NCBI GenBank assembly: GCA_029641185.1
Contig: JAPWGK010000012.1
Span: 1 to 64,000, forward strand
Length of the DNA stretch: 64,000 nt
Direction: 5' to 3'
DNA from: Pseudofabraea citricarpa
Lineage: Eukaryota > Ascomycota > Leotiomycetes > Helotiales > Dermateaceae
Made by a program: the position numbers and the translations under genes. How positions within the stretch are numbered: position 1 is the stretch's first letter; each line of letters opens with the position of its first letter. Below, piece by piece: positions 13,801-27,700 of the stretch. The notes below the pieces were generated by a model. The model made no database searches, was not told where the DNA came from, and was given only the letters and a program-made list of their open reading frames with translations.

Positions 13801-16800
13801 AAGCTAATATATAAGTTACTTAAGAAAGATATAAAATTCGATTAATAAAAAGAGTAAGAATTAGTAATAAATACGCTTAAAATAATACTTATAATAGCTT
13901 TAGTATTTATACGATTAAATATATTAATTAGGGTATTACTAATTATCCTAGCTATAAATATAAGCCTAAAGGGTTAAGAGATAATACTTATATAACTAGA
14001 TACTAAAAGGTAAAATACCTAGTTTATTATAATAATAAGTTATAAAATAAGAGTAAATAAAATTATAATATTACTAAGTATCAATATAAAAGAATTCTTA
14101 AAATATTAAAGAAAGTATATAATTATTTATATAATATCTACTTCTTATTAGAAATAAACGTGATTATATTAGTAATATAATTAAATTAGTTAGTTATAAA
14201 CTTGCTAGGAGTATTAGTAATATAATAATTAGCTTAGATTAAATTATTCGATTTTAAAGTTAAGTATATACCTAGTAATAAATATATAATCGTAAATAAG
14301 CTATTATAAAAGCTATATACTAAAGAAGAGATAATAAGAGAGAAGTAAGAGAAAGATATTAATAATTTTATTAATACTTATATAAGAAGCCTCTAAGTAA
14401 TAGAATATAAGAAGGTTAATATATAGCTAGCTTAGACTAAGACTAAGAATAATAGCTTTCTAGAAAAAGAGTAAAACTTAGACTTTTAATTAATTACTAA
14501 GTATCTTATAATACTTTGTAAACCTTTATAAGTATATATAATAAAATTCTAATAATTTAAGATATAAGTCTTAAATTATATAATATAAAAGAAGGTTCTT
14601 TTTTATAAAGTAAATAAAAGTCTTTTATAAAAGTATATAATAAATTCTAAGGCGAAGAAGTAAGAGATTTTATAAAACTTATATAATAAAATAAGATATA
14701 AAAGGTATAAAAGTATATATTAAAAGATAATAGGAAGATACTTTTAGGACTCTTATTATAAAGATATAAAGTAATATATTATTACTTATATTATATATTA
14801 GTTTTAGGATAATACTTAGATAAAAGAATTATTATACCTTATATAAATAAGCGTATTATAATATAAAGTAGGATTAGATATAATTTATATATTATAAGCG
14901 AGAGGGCGTAAATTTCTTATAATCGCTTAAGATAACTTATTAGGATAACTAGAAGTAAGAGTACTAAGAAATATTATATTAGATATTATTATAGAATTCT
15001 TTTAGGAAAATATAATTTATAGATATAAGCTTTTTAGTAGATTAATTATTAATAAAAGCCTTAAGAATAAAAGTTAATTATAAAAGTTAATAAAAAAGTA
15101 TAAAATCAAGCGAGTTATAGTTTTTATATATTATACTTTAGTAAATAAAATAATCAAAAAGAGGTATAAATTAATTATAAATACCTTAGTAAAAATAATA
15201 AATAAAAGACTTAATAAGTAGATAAATAACTTATATATAATCCTATTAGCTAATTAAGTAATAATAAAGGTAATAATAAGTATAATATTATTTTATCTAA
15301 ATTATAAATCCGAAGTTATATTTTCTATTAAGGCTAAAATACTAATATAAAGAATCCTTAATTAGGAAATAATTCGGGATACTAATAACCTCCTAGTTAT
15401 ATAAGCTAGATAGATTTAAATCTAAGATAAGGATTTAAAAGAAGTTATAATAAGATAATAAAAAATAAGAATTTATAATAAGAATAAGTTTAACTAGTTA
15501 AAAAGAGTTTAAGTAAAAGAAATTAAAATTAAGAACCTAGTTTTATTATATAATATATTATAAGAAGTTAATATATTATTAAGAGTAAAGCTTAGGTTTA
15601 GATAGCTAGGATTATTCTAGGTAATAGAAGCGATTCTAGAGAAAGAGATATATTTTCTTAAAAAACTAGATAAGATAAGATTAAAAGAGATATTTATAAG
15701 TAGTAGACTAAAGGCTTTTAAGAAACGTAAAAGAATTTAGGAATTAATAAAAGTAAATCCTAAAAGTAAGAATAAGAGTATATTTAGAGAAAGTATAAGA
15801 GATATTACTAGGAGTAATAATAATAGTAATATAAATAAGAATAAAAGATAGAGATATATAAGGTAATAAATAAAGTATATAAAAGAATTATAAAAATAAT
15901 AAGAGTAAAAAGCTATTATACTAGAAGAAAGAAGAATAACTTTTATAATTAGGTAAAATACTAAGTAATATAACTTATTTAGCTTGCCTAGTAAGGGAAA
16001 AACTATTAAGTACCTAAAAAAAAAAAAAAATTAGGGGATAAAATATAATATAATAAACGAGTTATAATATAAGAAAGGGTATTTAAGGAAGAGATATTCT
16101 TAATTTACTAAAGAAATAATACTTTTATCTAACTAATTAAAGGAAGTACTTAAAGCTAATAATAAAGTTATTATCTTAATAGGAACTAATATTATAAACT
16201 AAGAGAGAAAGGTTAATAAATATAATACTAGTTATATTAAATAGTTAGGTATCTAATAAATATAATTAAAATAATATATACTAAAAAGAATATTATTATT
16301 ATTATTATTATTATTAAAGTTATAATAATAGTTATCTTAATTACTAGAACGGATATAACTAGGATTAATATAATAGGAAGGAGTTAGAGGCTATATAAAA
16401 GAATTAGGATATCCGAGTAATATTAGTCTAAAAGAATTAACTAAAAGAAAAATATAAGTAAGAAGAAGTTTAGATATAATATTAGCTTAAGTATTATTAT
16501 TAGAGTTATAAAAGAGGTTATTATTATAAAGGGTATTAGACTTAATACTAGGTATATTAGTTATAGATAATAAGCTAATAAGAGGAGGTATAATATATAA
16601 TAAAAATATAAGTATATTACTTTTACTTAAGTTAAAATTATTATTTTTTAGATTACTAGAAATATATTATATAACTTATATAAGAGTAATAACTTATATA
16701 AGACTAATAACTTATATAAGAGTAATAGCTTATATAAGAATAATAACTTATACGAGTATAATAGCTTATATAAGAGTAATAACTTATATAAGAATAATAA

Positions 16801-16939
16801 CTTATATAAGAATAATAACTTTTATAAGGGTTATATTATTATTATTATTATTATTATTACTATTACTATTATTACTAGTTAATAGGGTAAAGTCGAGCTT
16901 AATTATACTATTAAAAACGCTAATATAATAATTATTAGT
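7889..16939 (+). mobile_element. E2: RIP-degraded Ty3/Gypsy retrotransposon
   Basis: Ignoring stops caused by RIP, plus-strand reading recovers the Gypsy polyprotein order. A basic gag-like region lies at about 9,600-11,500. A retropepsin-like segment at about 12,005-12,245 ends in a VLGxPF-like motif. Reverse transcriptase occupies about 12,950-13,830, with a SxxDFYSxY-like core and a KKDxKFD motif at its end. RNase H follows at about 13,900-14,300 with a LDTKxK motif. An integrase C-terminus lies near 15,600-15,725, with KGTYxLxELD and NRLKxF patterns. A purine tract followed by AGGGGATAAAAT (16,019-16,044) could be the polypurine tract. I could not find a convincing LTR pair, so both ends are approximate. 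Confidence 0.7.
16673..16834 (+). repeat. 18-bp tandem repeat, about 9 copies
   Basis: Nine head-to-tail variants of AACTTATATAAGAGTAAT, each 18 bases, lie in the downstream part of E2. Each unit contains the near-palindrome CTTATATAAG. A TTA/ATT trinucleotide microsatellite follows at about 16,836-16,880, and another lies near 16,290-16,313. Confidence 0.85.
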
Positions 16940-17238
16940 ATTATAATAAGATAATAAATATTAGGGTATATTTAAATCTATAATATTATAAATATAACTA
17001 ATAACTAATATAATATATATAATTATATACCTAGTATATTTAATAATCGAATTAACTATTATAAAGGTAAGAGATAAAAGAAGTAATTATAATAATAAAA
17101 TATAAATAATAATATATAATTTCTAGAATACTTAAAAAGTACTTATAAAGCTCTTATATAATAATACCTAAGATAATAATAACTCCTTATAAAAGTAAAG
17201 AAAATAATAAAATTAAGTATATAATCTTATTATATTCG
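16940..17238 (-). repeat. 3' LTR of E3
   Basis: Matches the LTRs at 7,582-7,888 and 30,132-30,423 with mostly transition differences. It is preceded on the minus strand by a purine-rich tract (17,248-17,239). No clear target-site duplication was seen. Confidence 0.7.
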
Positions 17239-20200
17239 TCTCTTATATAATAGTTTTTCTTATAATACTATTAGGTATCTCTTATCTTTAATAAATTAAA
17301 GTCGAGATATAAGATATATATCTCTTATAATTCTAAGTTATTATAATTCGCTCCTTTAATTATTTTTTAAAAGATAATCTTATAACTCTTAGATTATTTT
17401 TCTCTTATAATAAATAAACTCGTATTCCTCTAATAAATACTTCTAATAACTAGTTAAGTTATTCTTAGCTTAAATCTCTTATAAGAATTATTACTCTTAG
17501 TATAAAACTAAGTATTTTAATTATAGAAAATCTTTTAACTTAAGATATAAAGTTATAATTCTCTTTTCTTTTTATTTAAATATACTATAAACTCTAATAT
17601 TTATTATTTTTATCTTCTAAAGATTAATTTAATATTATATCTTTCCTTTTAATTATAATTATAATATCTATCTTTTATTATATAGAAAAAGGATACTTTA
17701 ATCGAATTACCTTTTACTTATAAATTCTTTTATTTCCTTTATTCGAACTAAAATAAAATATCTTTATAACTTTAATTTTATAATATCTTATTAAGTTTCT
17801 ATTATTTTTTTCCTTTAATCTCTAATATATCTACTTCTTTACTTTTAGATATAATAAGTCCTTTTATAATTCTTATTCTTAGTTCTTAAATTATTTATTA
17901 TTAACCTTATTATATAAGTTAGTAATACGTATTAATTTACTTTTATACTAATTATTTCTTATATTATAATCTTAATCTAAGTACGAAACTTCTAATCTTA
18001 TTCCTAAAAAGCTAGCTATAAATTATTTTAATATAATAAGTTTATTCTTTTTTCTTTTATTATCTTTTATAAGAGCTTAATAAAAGTTCGTATAATTAAG
18101 TATAAGCGCTTATATTAAATATAAGAACCTATTATTATTATAAAAGATAATATATATATTAGTATCCTTTTATATAAGTTTTTTATTTTATCTTACTTTA
18201 TAAAAGTTTTACTAGATTATCTTATAAAAGATAAGTAATACTTTATTAAGGTATTTTATATACTAAGTAATTATAAGGATACTTATTATTTTAAATAAGT
18301 ATATATCTTAATTATTATATCTAAACCTAAGCTAACTCTTATATAAATTATTTTTATCCTAAAAAAAAAGATAATTATAAATACTAATAAGTTAATAAGT
18401 ATATATTTTAACTTAATTCTAATATTCTTAGATTTTATTACCTTATATAATACTCTTAATAAGCTTAAAAATAAGCTTTATCTTACTAAATAATAAGCTA
18501 TCTTTAAGCTAATAATAAAATATTAGTATAAATTTTATATAAAGCTAAGTTTACTTAAATATCCTTTTACTTTTAATAATTTAATTATCTCTAATAATCC
18601 TAAGAATATATAACTTATAAAATAAGATATTATTAGTAAAATAATATAATAATAAGCTAAGACTCTTATAACCTTAGAATATAATTACTTCTTATTTAAT
18701 ATACTTAATAATAAAAATAAAATAATTACTTTTATCTTTAAAGTTTTATATAATATACTTCTAAAAAAAGACTTACTTTAGATACTAAAAGATACGTATT
18801 ATAAATTAAGTTTACCTAATAATACTTAAAATCTTTTACTTAAGTATTATAATTATTTAATTATTATTTATAAGTCTTATTATATTACTTTTATAAAACT
18901 TATATTTTTTTTTATAGGTTCTTTAGCCTTTTTATTTATTATTCGACTATTAACTTTAGTCTTAGAAGGAAGTTCTAAGTTAAAAAGATAAGAAAGAAAT
19001 TATATTAAATATTTTATTTAACTTCTTAGATAAGAATAAATTAAAGGTAAAAAAATACTTTTATAATCGCTTAAAAAAAATCTTAGCTTTATAAAAGAAC
19101 CTTTGTACTAAGAAGTAAGAAAAAAAGCTTTAATTTATTAATTATCCTCTAGTAAGTTTATTCTTTTACTTTATAAGACTTTACTAAGTATTAAGTAAGT
19201 ATTTATAAAACTTAATATATAATATAAAGAACTTATTTTATATTTATTAAAAGAAAAAGATTATTACTAGTAATCTTAAGTTTATTTAGAATAAGCTTTT
19301 AAAGTTTATAGATATTATCTTAGAAGATTAAGTTTATAATTTAAAGTAATACTTAGACTTTCTAGTTAAAAAAATTACTCTAGTAACTCCTAAGTTAAAA
19401 GGTAATTAACTATTAAGTAATATAAGCTTTTTATCTACTAGTATTTTAACTTCTAATTATTAGACTTAATTATAAAGTTAAGCTTTAACTTAGCCTCTTA
19501 CTTCTAATACTAGGATTATATTACCTATTATTTTAATTAAATTAAGAGGAGATTAATCTAATATTCTAATTAAGAAGTATAAGTAGTTATACTATTAGGT
19601 TAAGTTACGCTTACTTTTATAAGCTAAGAAGAAAGATAATAAGACTATAGCTTTAAAAGACTTAGTTATAAATCTAAAGGATTATATAAGTACTTCTAAG
19701 AATATTATTACTCCTATAATTAATAAAAGTATTAACCCCTTTAATACTAGTAACTTTAATCGTATTAATAAAGCTATAAATTAATAGGCTAAGAATATAA
19801 GTATAAATATTAATAGTAATTCTTATAATAAAAATAATAACTAGAAAAAAAAAGAAGAAAAAAAATCTCTTTTTATTTTCTTATCTTATAAAATATACTT
19901 TTAGTAAAAGATTCTTATATACCTAAAGAATACTCTAAAGTATTCTTTTAGTTCTAATAATAACTAGATTTCTTCGCTTTTAAAGCGATTATATTATAAT
20001 ACTTCTAATATTACTTTTATTTTTTTATTATCTTCTAGAAAACTAAAAGCTCTTATAAAATTATTCTTATATTCTTTTTATATTAAAAGAGTCTTTTTTA
20101 TATTTATTATATTACTTAATTATTCTTATCTTTTAGATAATAGATATTATTCTTATATTATTAGTTTTAATTACTTAAAATATTATATTCGTATAAGTAA

Positions 20201-21700
20201 TTTATTCTTAACTTATATAACTTTAGCTAATATTATCTTAGCCTAAGTATTTTAATAAGCTAGATATTTTTATTCTTAAGATTCGAAATAAGATATTTAT
20301 ATTATATTACTTTTATAATACTAAGAATAAAAAGAATAAAATAACTAAGGGATTAGATAAATACTTAAATAACCTTTAGATTTTAGTTAATATTACGTAC
20401 GATTTAAAATAAATTATACTAATAATTTATAATCGCTTTTATAAGAAAAACCTTTTATTATTTCCTAAGAGTTACTTAGAGCTTTATAAAGCTTATAAAG
20501 AGTATAATAAGGCTTTAGAAGTTCTTAAGAAGATTAATTATATAAAGAAGAAGCTTATTACTAATACTTTTATTATTATTATTCTTATATTTACCTCTAT
20601 TATTACCTTTATTAAACCTAGTAATAATAATAGTTAAGATAAATTAATCTACTTTTATAATAACTTTAATAAGTTTAAGAAGTCTATTAAGTAGATTTTA
20701 TATATAATCTAGGAGTCTTAGTAAGAAATCTTTTTATATTTTACTCTTATAAAGTTTTTACTTAAGTATTTATAATAATAAATTATTTCTAGGTTTAAAG
20801 TTCTTATTTTTTAATACCTAGTCTTATATATAATTATATATTTAGATAAATAAATAGATTTATACTTATAAAATTAAAGTATTATTTTACTTAATAATTT
20901 ATAATATTTTTATCTTATATTTATATAAATTTTATTTAAAACTATTTAAAGAATTACCTAGGTAAACTCCTTAATAATACTTAGAATACTTAATATATAC
21001 TTAGTAAAAACTCCTAAAGTTTTATTATTACTTTTAATCTTTAAAAGACTTTTTATAATTTAAGGACTTTCTTTTCTTTCTTTTAATATATTAGTTGTCT
21101 CTTAATTATAAAAAGAAAAAAAAATAAATAAAGAAATAATACTTAAATTAAGAAATTAAAATTAAACTTTAAATAAATAATATATAAAAATAATAATAAT
21201 AATATAAAAGGAAATTTATTAGTAAAATATTAAATAAGAGAAGCTACTAAAAGATATTTAAACCTTAAACTAATTATAATTCTTCTTTTAAAATATTAGG
21301 TATTAAAACGCTACGAATTAGATTATAAATAAAAAAGATACCCTAAAGAAAAGCGTCTTACTCTTAGTCTTTTATATATTATTATTAATATATTATAGCT
21401 AATTTCTTATCCTATTACTATTATTAGCTTTTTTTTATATAAAATTAATTCTTATTATTTATTAAGTTCTTATTATCTAAAAATTTCTTTTATATAAGTA
21501 GCTTATATAATTACTTAAGATTATATAATAAGAGCTTCTTCTAATACTTCTTTTTTAGTATCTCTAATAATTATATTAATCTTATTATTATTAGCTTTTT
21601 CTAAAGAGGTTTCTTATATATTATCTTATTAATTTATCTTAGCTAATACTTAGGAAGTTAGCCTAGGATTATTAGGTTACTCTTATAATTATAAGAGTAA
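17239..21700. other. Unclassified AT-rich segment inside E3
   Basis: This stretch lies between the integrase end of E3 and its 3' LTR. It is as RIP-altered as its surroundings. Some plus-strand stretches look faintly protein-like (for example 20,430-20,570, rich in K, E, L and Y), opposite to the strand of E3. I recognise no domain. It may be a nested transposon, an accessory antisense frame of a long Gypsy element, or untranslated sequence. Confidence 0.4.
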
Positions 21701-24700
21701 TTTTAAAGAACTAGATAAGTTACTAGTAAGCTTTATCTTAGGGTTTAATAAAAGCTTATTAGGGTCTCTAAGGTTTAGACGTATTAATACTCTAATAATA
21801 ATTTTATCTTCTAAAAGCTTAATATTATTAGTAAAAATATAAATACTTTCTCTTTAAATAAATTTCTTTAATTTATATCTAGTATAAATATTATAAAAAA
21901 GTATTATATTTATTTTACTAAGCTAATAGGTATCTTTCTTATTATTTACCTTTAAGATTATATATAAGTTTTTTTACCTAAAATTAAGCGCTTATTATTT
22001 TAATATATTAGCTTCTTATATAATATTAAATATAAGAATAATATCTCTTTTAAGGAGTAATTCCTTTTATAAGATATAATTATAATTAGTAGCTTCTTTC
22101 GATTTTTAGCGTTTATATTATTTTATTAGTAAAACCTCTAGTATATATTTATTATAGATTTTAAGTTACTTAATATATAAAATAATTAAAAACTTTTTAT
22201 TTATCTTCTTAATTAAATTTTATCTTAGATATTATTATATTAGATATTTACTTTTAATAATAAGTATAATCTTAAAACTAAACTATAAATAAAATATAAT
22301 AAGCTTTATAAGAGCTTTTATTATAATATTATTTATAAAATAGACTTTCTTAATATATCTTAGCTAATTCTTAAATATCTTATTTATAATCTTAGAAAAA
22401 ATTACTTTTATATTAAAGTAACTTCTTTTAATTAAGCCTTAAGTATAAGAATTATAAGTATTTACTTATACCTTAATAAACTTAAGCTTAGATATAAGAT
22501 TATTAAGATTCTCTTAGTTCTTAGGTCTTCTATTAATAATAAGTATCTTAAATATACTATAAATATAAAGAATATTCTCTTTAATAAAAGTAATAATATA
22601 AGTAGAATTTATCTTAGAGATAATATATCTTATAATTATATCTAATATCTTCTTATATATATTAATAATAAAAGACTTACTTATACTTAATAGGAGATTA
22701 ATAATATTTAAATATTATTTATAATATATATATAATACTTTAATTATATAAATTATCTTATAAGTAATATTATATAACTTAAATTAATACTAGAGATATA
22801 ATATTATATATACTTTTACTTACTTATAATATTCCTCTTAGAAGTAATATTCTATTACTTTTATATATATTATCTTTTATCTCTTATATATCTTTCTATT
22901 ATATAACTTTTTAATAATATTTACTTGCTCTTTTAAATTATTAATAATATATTATTTATATTAGCTTCTAGTAGGCTTTTATTATAATATACTTTAATAT
23001 ACCTAGAATCTTATAATATATTATTAAAATATTAATTATTCTTTGTTTCTAATATTATCTAGTTTTTTAAGAGTTATAAGAAATATTATAATTTATTTTA
23101 ACTTAAGGCTTTATTTATTCTAAAGGATAATACTTATTTTAGTATTCGAGTAAATATAAGATCTTAAAATAAGTATTATTTAAAGAGAGCTAAGTTAAAA
23201 GATAATATAATTATTAATCTTTTCTTCTTATTTCTTATTTTTAAGTTCCTCTTTTATAATAAGATAATAAGATAATACGTTTATAATTTTATTCTTTTTA
23301 CTAGGTATATATACGATCTTAAAGTCGAATAACCGAATCTAGATAATTTATCTTATTAATAATATATTAGGTATATCTAAAATAATACTATTAAGTTAAA
23401 TAATAAGTATATTAGTATTTATTTTAAGAGTAAAATATATTCTAATAATATATTCTTTTATTTTCTTAAGTATCTTAAGAATACTTTTATACTTACGTTT
23501 AATAATATTATAATTATATTTAGCTAGATTTTATATTCTTAACTTATACTTACTTAGATACCTCTTTTTATCTTTATTATCTTATAAGAGTATATCTTTC
23601 TAGTTATCTAGACTTATATTAATAGTAATATAAATTATTCTTATTTTAAGCTTATAATTAATTATAATAAGATAAAAAGCTTTTACTAATATCTTAATAA
23701 GCTTTAGTTTAATCCTCTAGTATCTTTTATCTTACTTAAATATTATATTCTTTTTTAATAAATTATATAATAATTTTATAATAAGTATAAAAGTTTTAAT
23801 CTAGATATAATAATATATATAAATTCCTAAGAAGATATAAATCTTTTTAGTATTAGTTAGATCTAGCTAATTAACTAGCTTTATAATCTTTATATTAATA
23901 AGTAATTTACTCTTAGGGTTATAAACGAATCTAATAACTTTAATATTCTTTATATAAAACTTAGACTTAAGACTAATAGTTAAACTTACTCTCTTAAGCT
24001 TAAGTAATATCTTATTAAGATTTTATATATATTTTATTATAAATTATTAAACTCTTAGAAGAATTTTTTTATTATTATATTATAAATAAGATCTTTTAAT
24101 ACAAATATTATTAAGGAATAATTTAGTAATATAAGAATTTAGGGAAAAAAATCCTTTAGATATAATATATATAAACTAAGCTACTAAATTTATTACGTCT
24201 TATATAAGAGTAATAACCCTTAGTAGTCTAATATTATTTATAAAAAAAGCGGTTAAGTTTTTATTTTACTTAGCTAATAGAATCTAATTATAACTAGAAA
24301 ATAAATCGATTAAACTAATAATCTAGAGATATATAAATTCTTTTATAAAAGAATCTATTAATAAAAGAAGATTAATATCTTTAATTATTATTATATTATA
24401 TTTTATAGCTACGCTTATAAGTTTATATTTATTCGGCTTCTCTTTTATTATTAGAAATTATAGGTTCTTATATAACTTATAATAGCTTTCTAATATATTA
24501 TTAGTAATACGCTCGCTTATTATCTTATATATAATTTTATAAAGCTTCTTAGTAATTAGAAAGTTTTATATTTATTATATTTTATATAATATTATTTTAA
24601 TCTCTTATAACTTAGTAACTTTTAGCTTTATAAGTTTTTTTTTTATCTAGTTAAATAAGAATATTTCTTTCTTATTATAAAATATCTCTTAGAATATTTC

Positions 24701-27700
24701 TTTTTCTTTTAAGGTTAATATATTACTTATAAATAAGCCTTATATTCTCTCTAGTATAAGTTTTTAGTCTTTTAGAAACTTTATATATTAAGACTCGAAC
24801 TAGTTATTATAAGAACCTAGAATAAGTAGTAGCTTTTTTATTAACTTAATAACTTTCTCTTAATTATTAAAATTAAATAACTTAACTCTTATATTTCTTT
24901 TAAGATTTATAAGTTTTATTTTTTAGGTTTTTTACTTATAAAAAGTTAAGATTTCTCTTTTGTATTTTATCTTAAAAAGAGAAAGTATTATATTTTTATA
25001 AAATACTTATAATCTTAATAATCTTTTAAGACTACTAATATATAAATTACTTTTTAGGAAAAAAAAGTTTTATAAAATTACTTTTATTATCTTTTTACTT
25101 TTAGGTATCTTAGGCTTATTTTCTAGTATTAAAGTCTCTAAGAAAACTAATAAAATACTTAATAAGCTTCTAGTAAATACTTATTAAGTTCTCTTAAGTC
25201 TTAGAGCTTTAACTAAGAAAACTTTCTTAAGCTTATAATTTAGCTTAAGTATATCTCGAATTTTCTTATATTTCTTTTATTTTAATAATAAATATAATAA
25301 AATATTAGCCTTCTTATTTACGTTTATATTTATAAGTATATTATAACCTTTTATTATTTTCTTTTTATTAGGTTTATCTTTCCTTTCTTATAATAAGATT
25401 CCTTATATATATTTAAGAGGTTTATTTATATATCTCTTAACTTATTTTTTTTATAATAAATTAATATCTAGTTTTCTAAGTTACTCTTAGAGTCCGAGTT
25501 ATCTTTTAGATCTTATTATTATATTACTTAGGTCTTAAACCTATAAGTAATAATATAAAGATATAAAAGCTTAATCTTACTAATATTATTATTAGTTATA
25601 ATTTATATCTTATAATTTTTTTTTAAGTTTTATTCTAAGCTTACTTTTATCTTATATATAAATAATTACCTAAGTATTAAATTATAGCTTAATTATTATA
25701 TTATATAAATATATAAGATTACTTATATATTACTAATATCTAGTTATATATTATTATAAACCCTAAGAATTACTTAAGATATTCTCTTATAATTAATAGC
25801 TATAAGATTTTTCTTTTTTCTAATACTAAAGCTAGCTTTTCTTTAGATATTATAAATTATAATATTAATCTTAGTACTTATATTTATTATATTAGTTACT
25901 TATATTAACTTTTAATTATTATAGCTATAAATAATAACTAGTAAGTATAAGCTATTAATATAATATAATAGAATATTAATTCTAGTAATTATATTTTATA
26001 TAAGAAAGCTTATACTTATATAAAGTCTTAGCTCTTTAACCTTTAATATATTAATTTAAATTATATTACTTAAAAGTTAATAGTAGCTAATTCTTATAGC
26101 TTAAGCTAGGTTTATTTAATTAAAGATAAAAGCTTATTTATATATAAGTATAATTATCTAATTTATAATTATATATTATATTTTAAGTATCTTAGCTTAT
26201 AAGATACGAGACTTATATTCCTTCTTTTTCTTAGCTTTAATAACTTCTAAGGTTTTATTATTATCTAGACTTAGTTATATTAAGTTCTTAATAAAAGTTT
26301 TCTAAGTACTTAAGAGCTTCTTATTATACCTAGATATCTTAGTATTAATTAATTTATATTAATAAAATATTTACTCTAAAGTATTTAAATCTATAATTTT
26401 AGATACTAGAATAATAAACTTAATAATTTTCTTTAGCTTCTTAGTATTCTTTTAAATACTTATATTTAACTTAGTCTTCCTAAAGGTATTAGTAACTACT
26501 AGGGTACCTCTTAGGCTTATAAGTATAATAATAAGAGTATTAAGTATAATTTACTTAATCTTATTATTTTTATTTATTATAATTAGTTATAACTAATAAT
26601 AAAAGTTTAGTTTTTCTTTAAATTTAATAACTAATATTATATACTAGAGAGTTATAATATTATCTTATATACTAATAAAACTAATTATAATACCTTTCTT
26701 CTTATATTTATAAATCTTAGTAAGCTTACGTTTATTTATCTTAATATTAATATTAGATTTAATTTTTATATTTTTCTTAAGTTAAAGCGTCTTAAATTAA
26801 TTATAATAAGAAATCTTATTATTATTATAATATAAATATTATTCTTTAGTAAAAATACCTTAAGATATCTTAGCCTTCTAAAAGGATACTAAACTAGATC
26901 TTATAAGTCTAAAATATATCTAGCTATTACTTTTATTTTTATAAACGATTTTAAATTTTATATAATAAGTAAATATTAGATAATTACTAGAGAAATAAAA
27001 GCGCTTATTATAATACTAATAAATATAATCTTAATTTATAGAGTTAGATTATTAATAGCCGGTTTATAAAATACTAATATAAATACTAATACTAGGATTT
27101 ATACTTATTATATAACTCGAATTATACTTATAATTATACGCTTTTATTATATAATATATCTTATTAATCTTTTCTTTAATATTATAATTATTATATTACT
27201 TAAGTAACTCTAGCTTATTATTATAAAACTTAATCTCTAATATATTAACTTTAGTATTACTTTTACTAGTAATAATAAGTAGGTTATTTTTTTCTTTCTA
27301 ATACTTAATTATAATAATCTTAAAAGTAATATAATCTTCTAATAATATCTTAGCTATTATATTAGTAATATTATTAATCTTATTATAATTAGAAGTCGCT
27401 TTAGAGACTTATATTTTTATAATTATATTATTAAGTATTATACTAAGAGTTATAATAGTTTATATAAGGTTATTAACTACTAGTATAAAAAGCGTAATTA
27501 GATTAAAGGTTTTATTTAAATTATTATATAACTAGAGGTCTAATAGCTTATTAATAATAATAATATTATTATTATCTTACTTAAGTAAGTAAATAAGATT
27601 TTTCTTAACTTAGATATAAGTCTTAGTAAACTTATAAATCTTAGTAAATATAAAAGTTCTTAGTTTATTATATTTAATCTTCTTCTTTTTTATAATAATA

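Noticed and set aside
16836..16880. TTA/ATT trinucleotide run as a functional repeat
   Set aside because: It is a plain microsatellite in AT-rich DNA; no CRISPR-like spacing or other organisation.
7582..17238. Reading the two LTR copies at 7,582 and 16,940 as the pair bounding E2
   Set aside because: Their flanks and the polypurine tract fit a minus-strand family (E1/E3), whereas E2 is read on the plus strand, so they are more likely the 5' LTR of E1 and the 3' LTR of E3.
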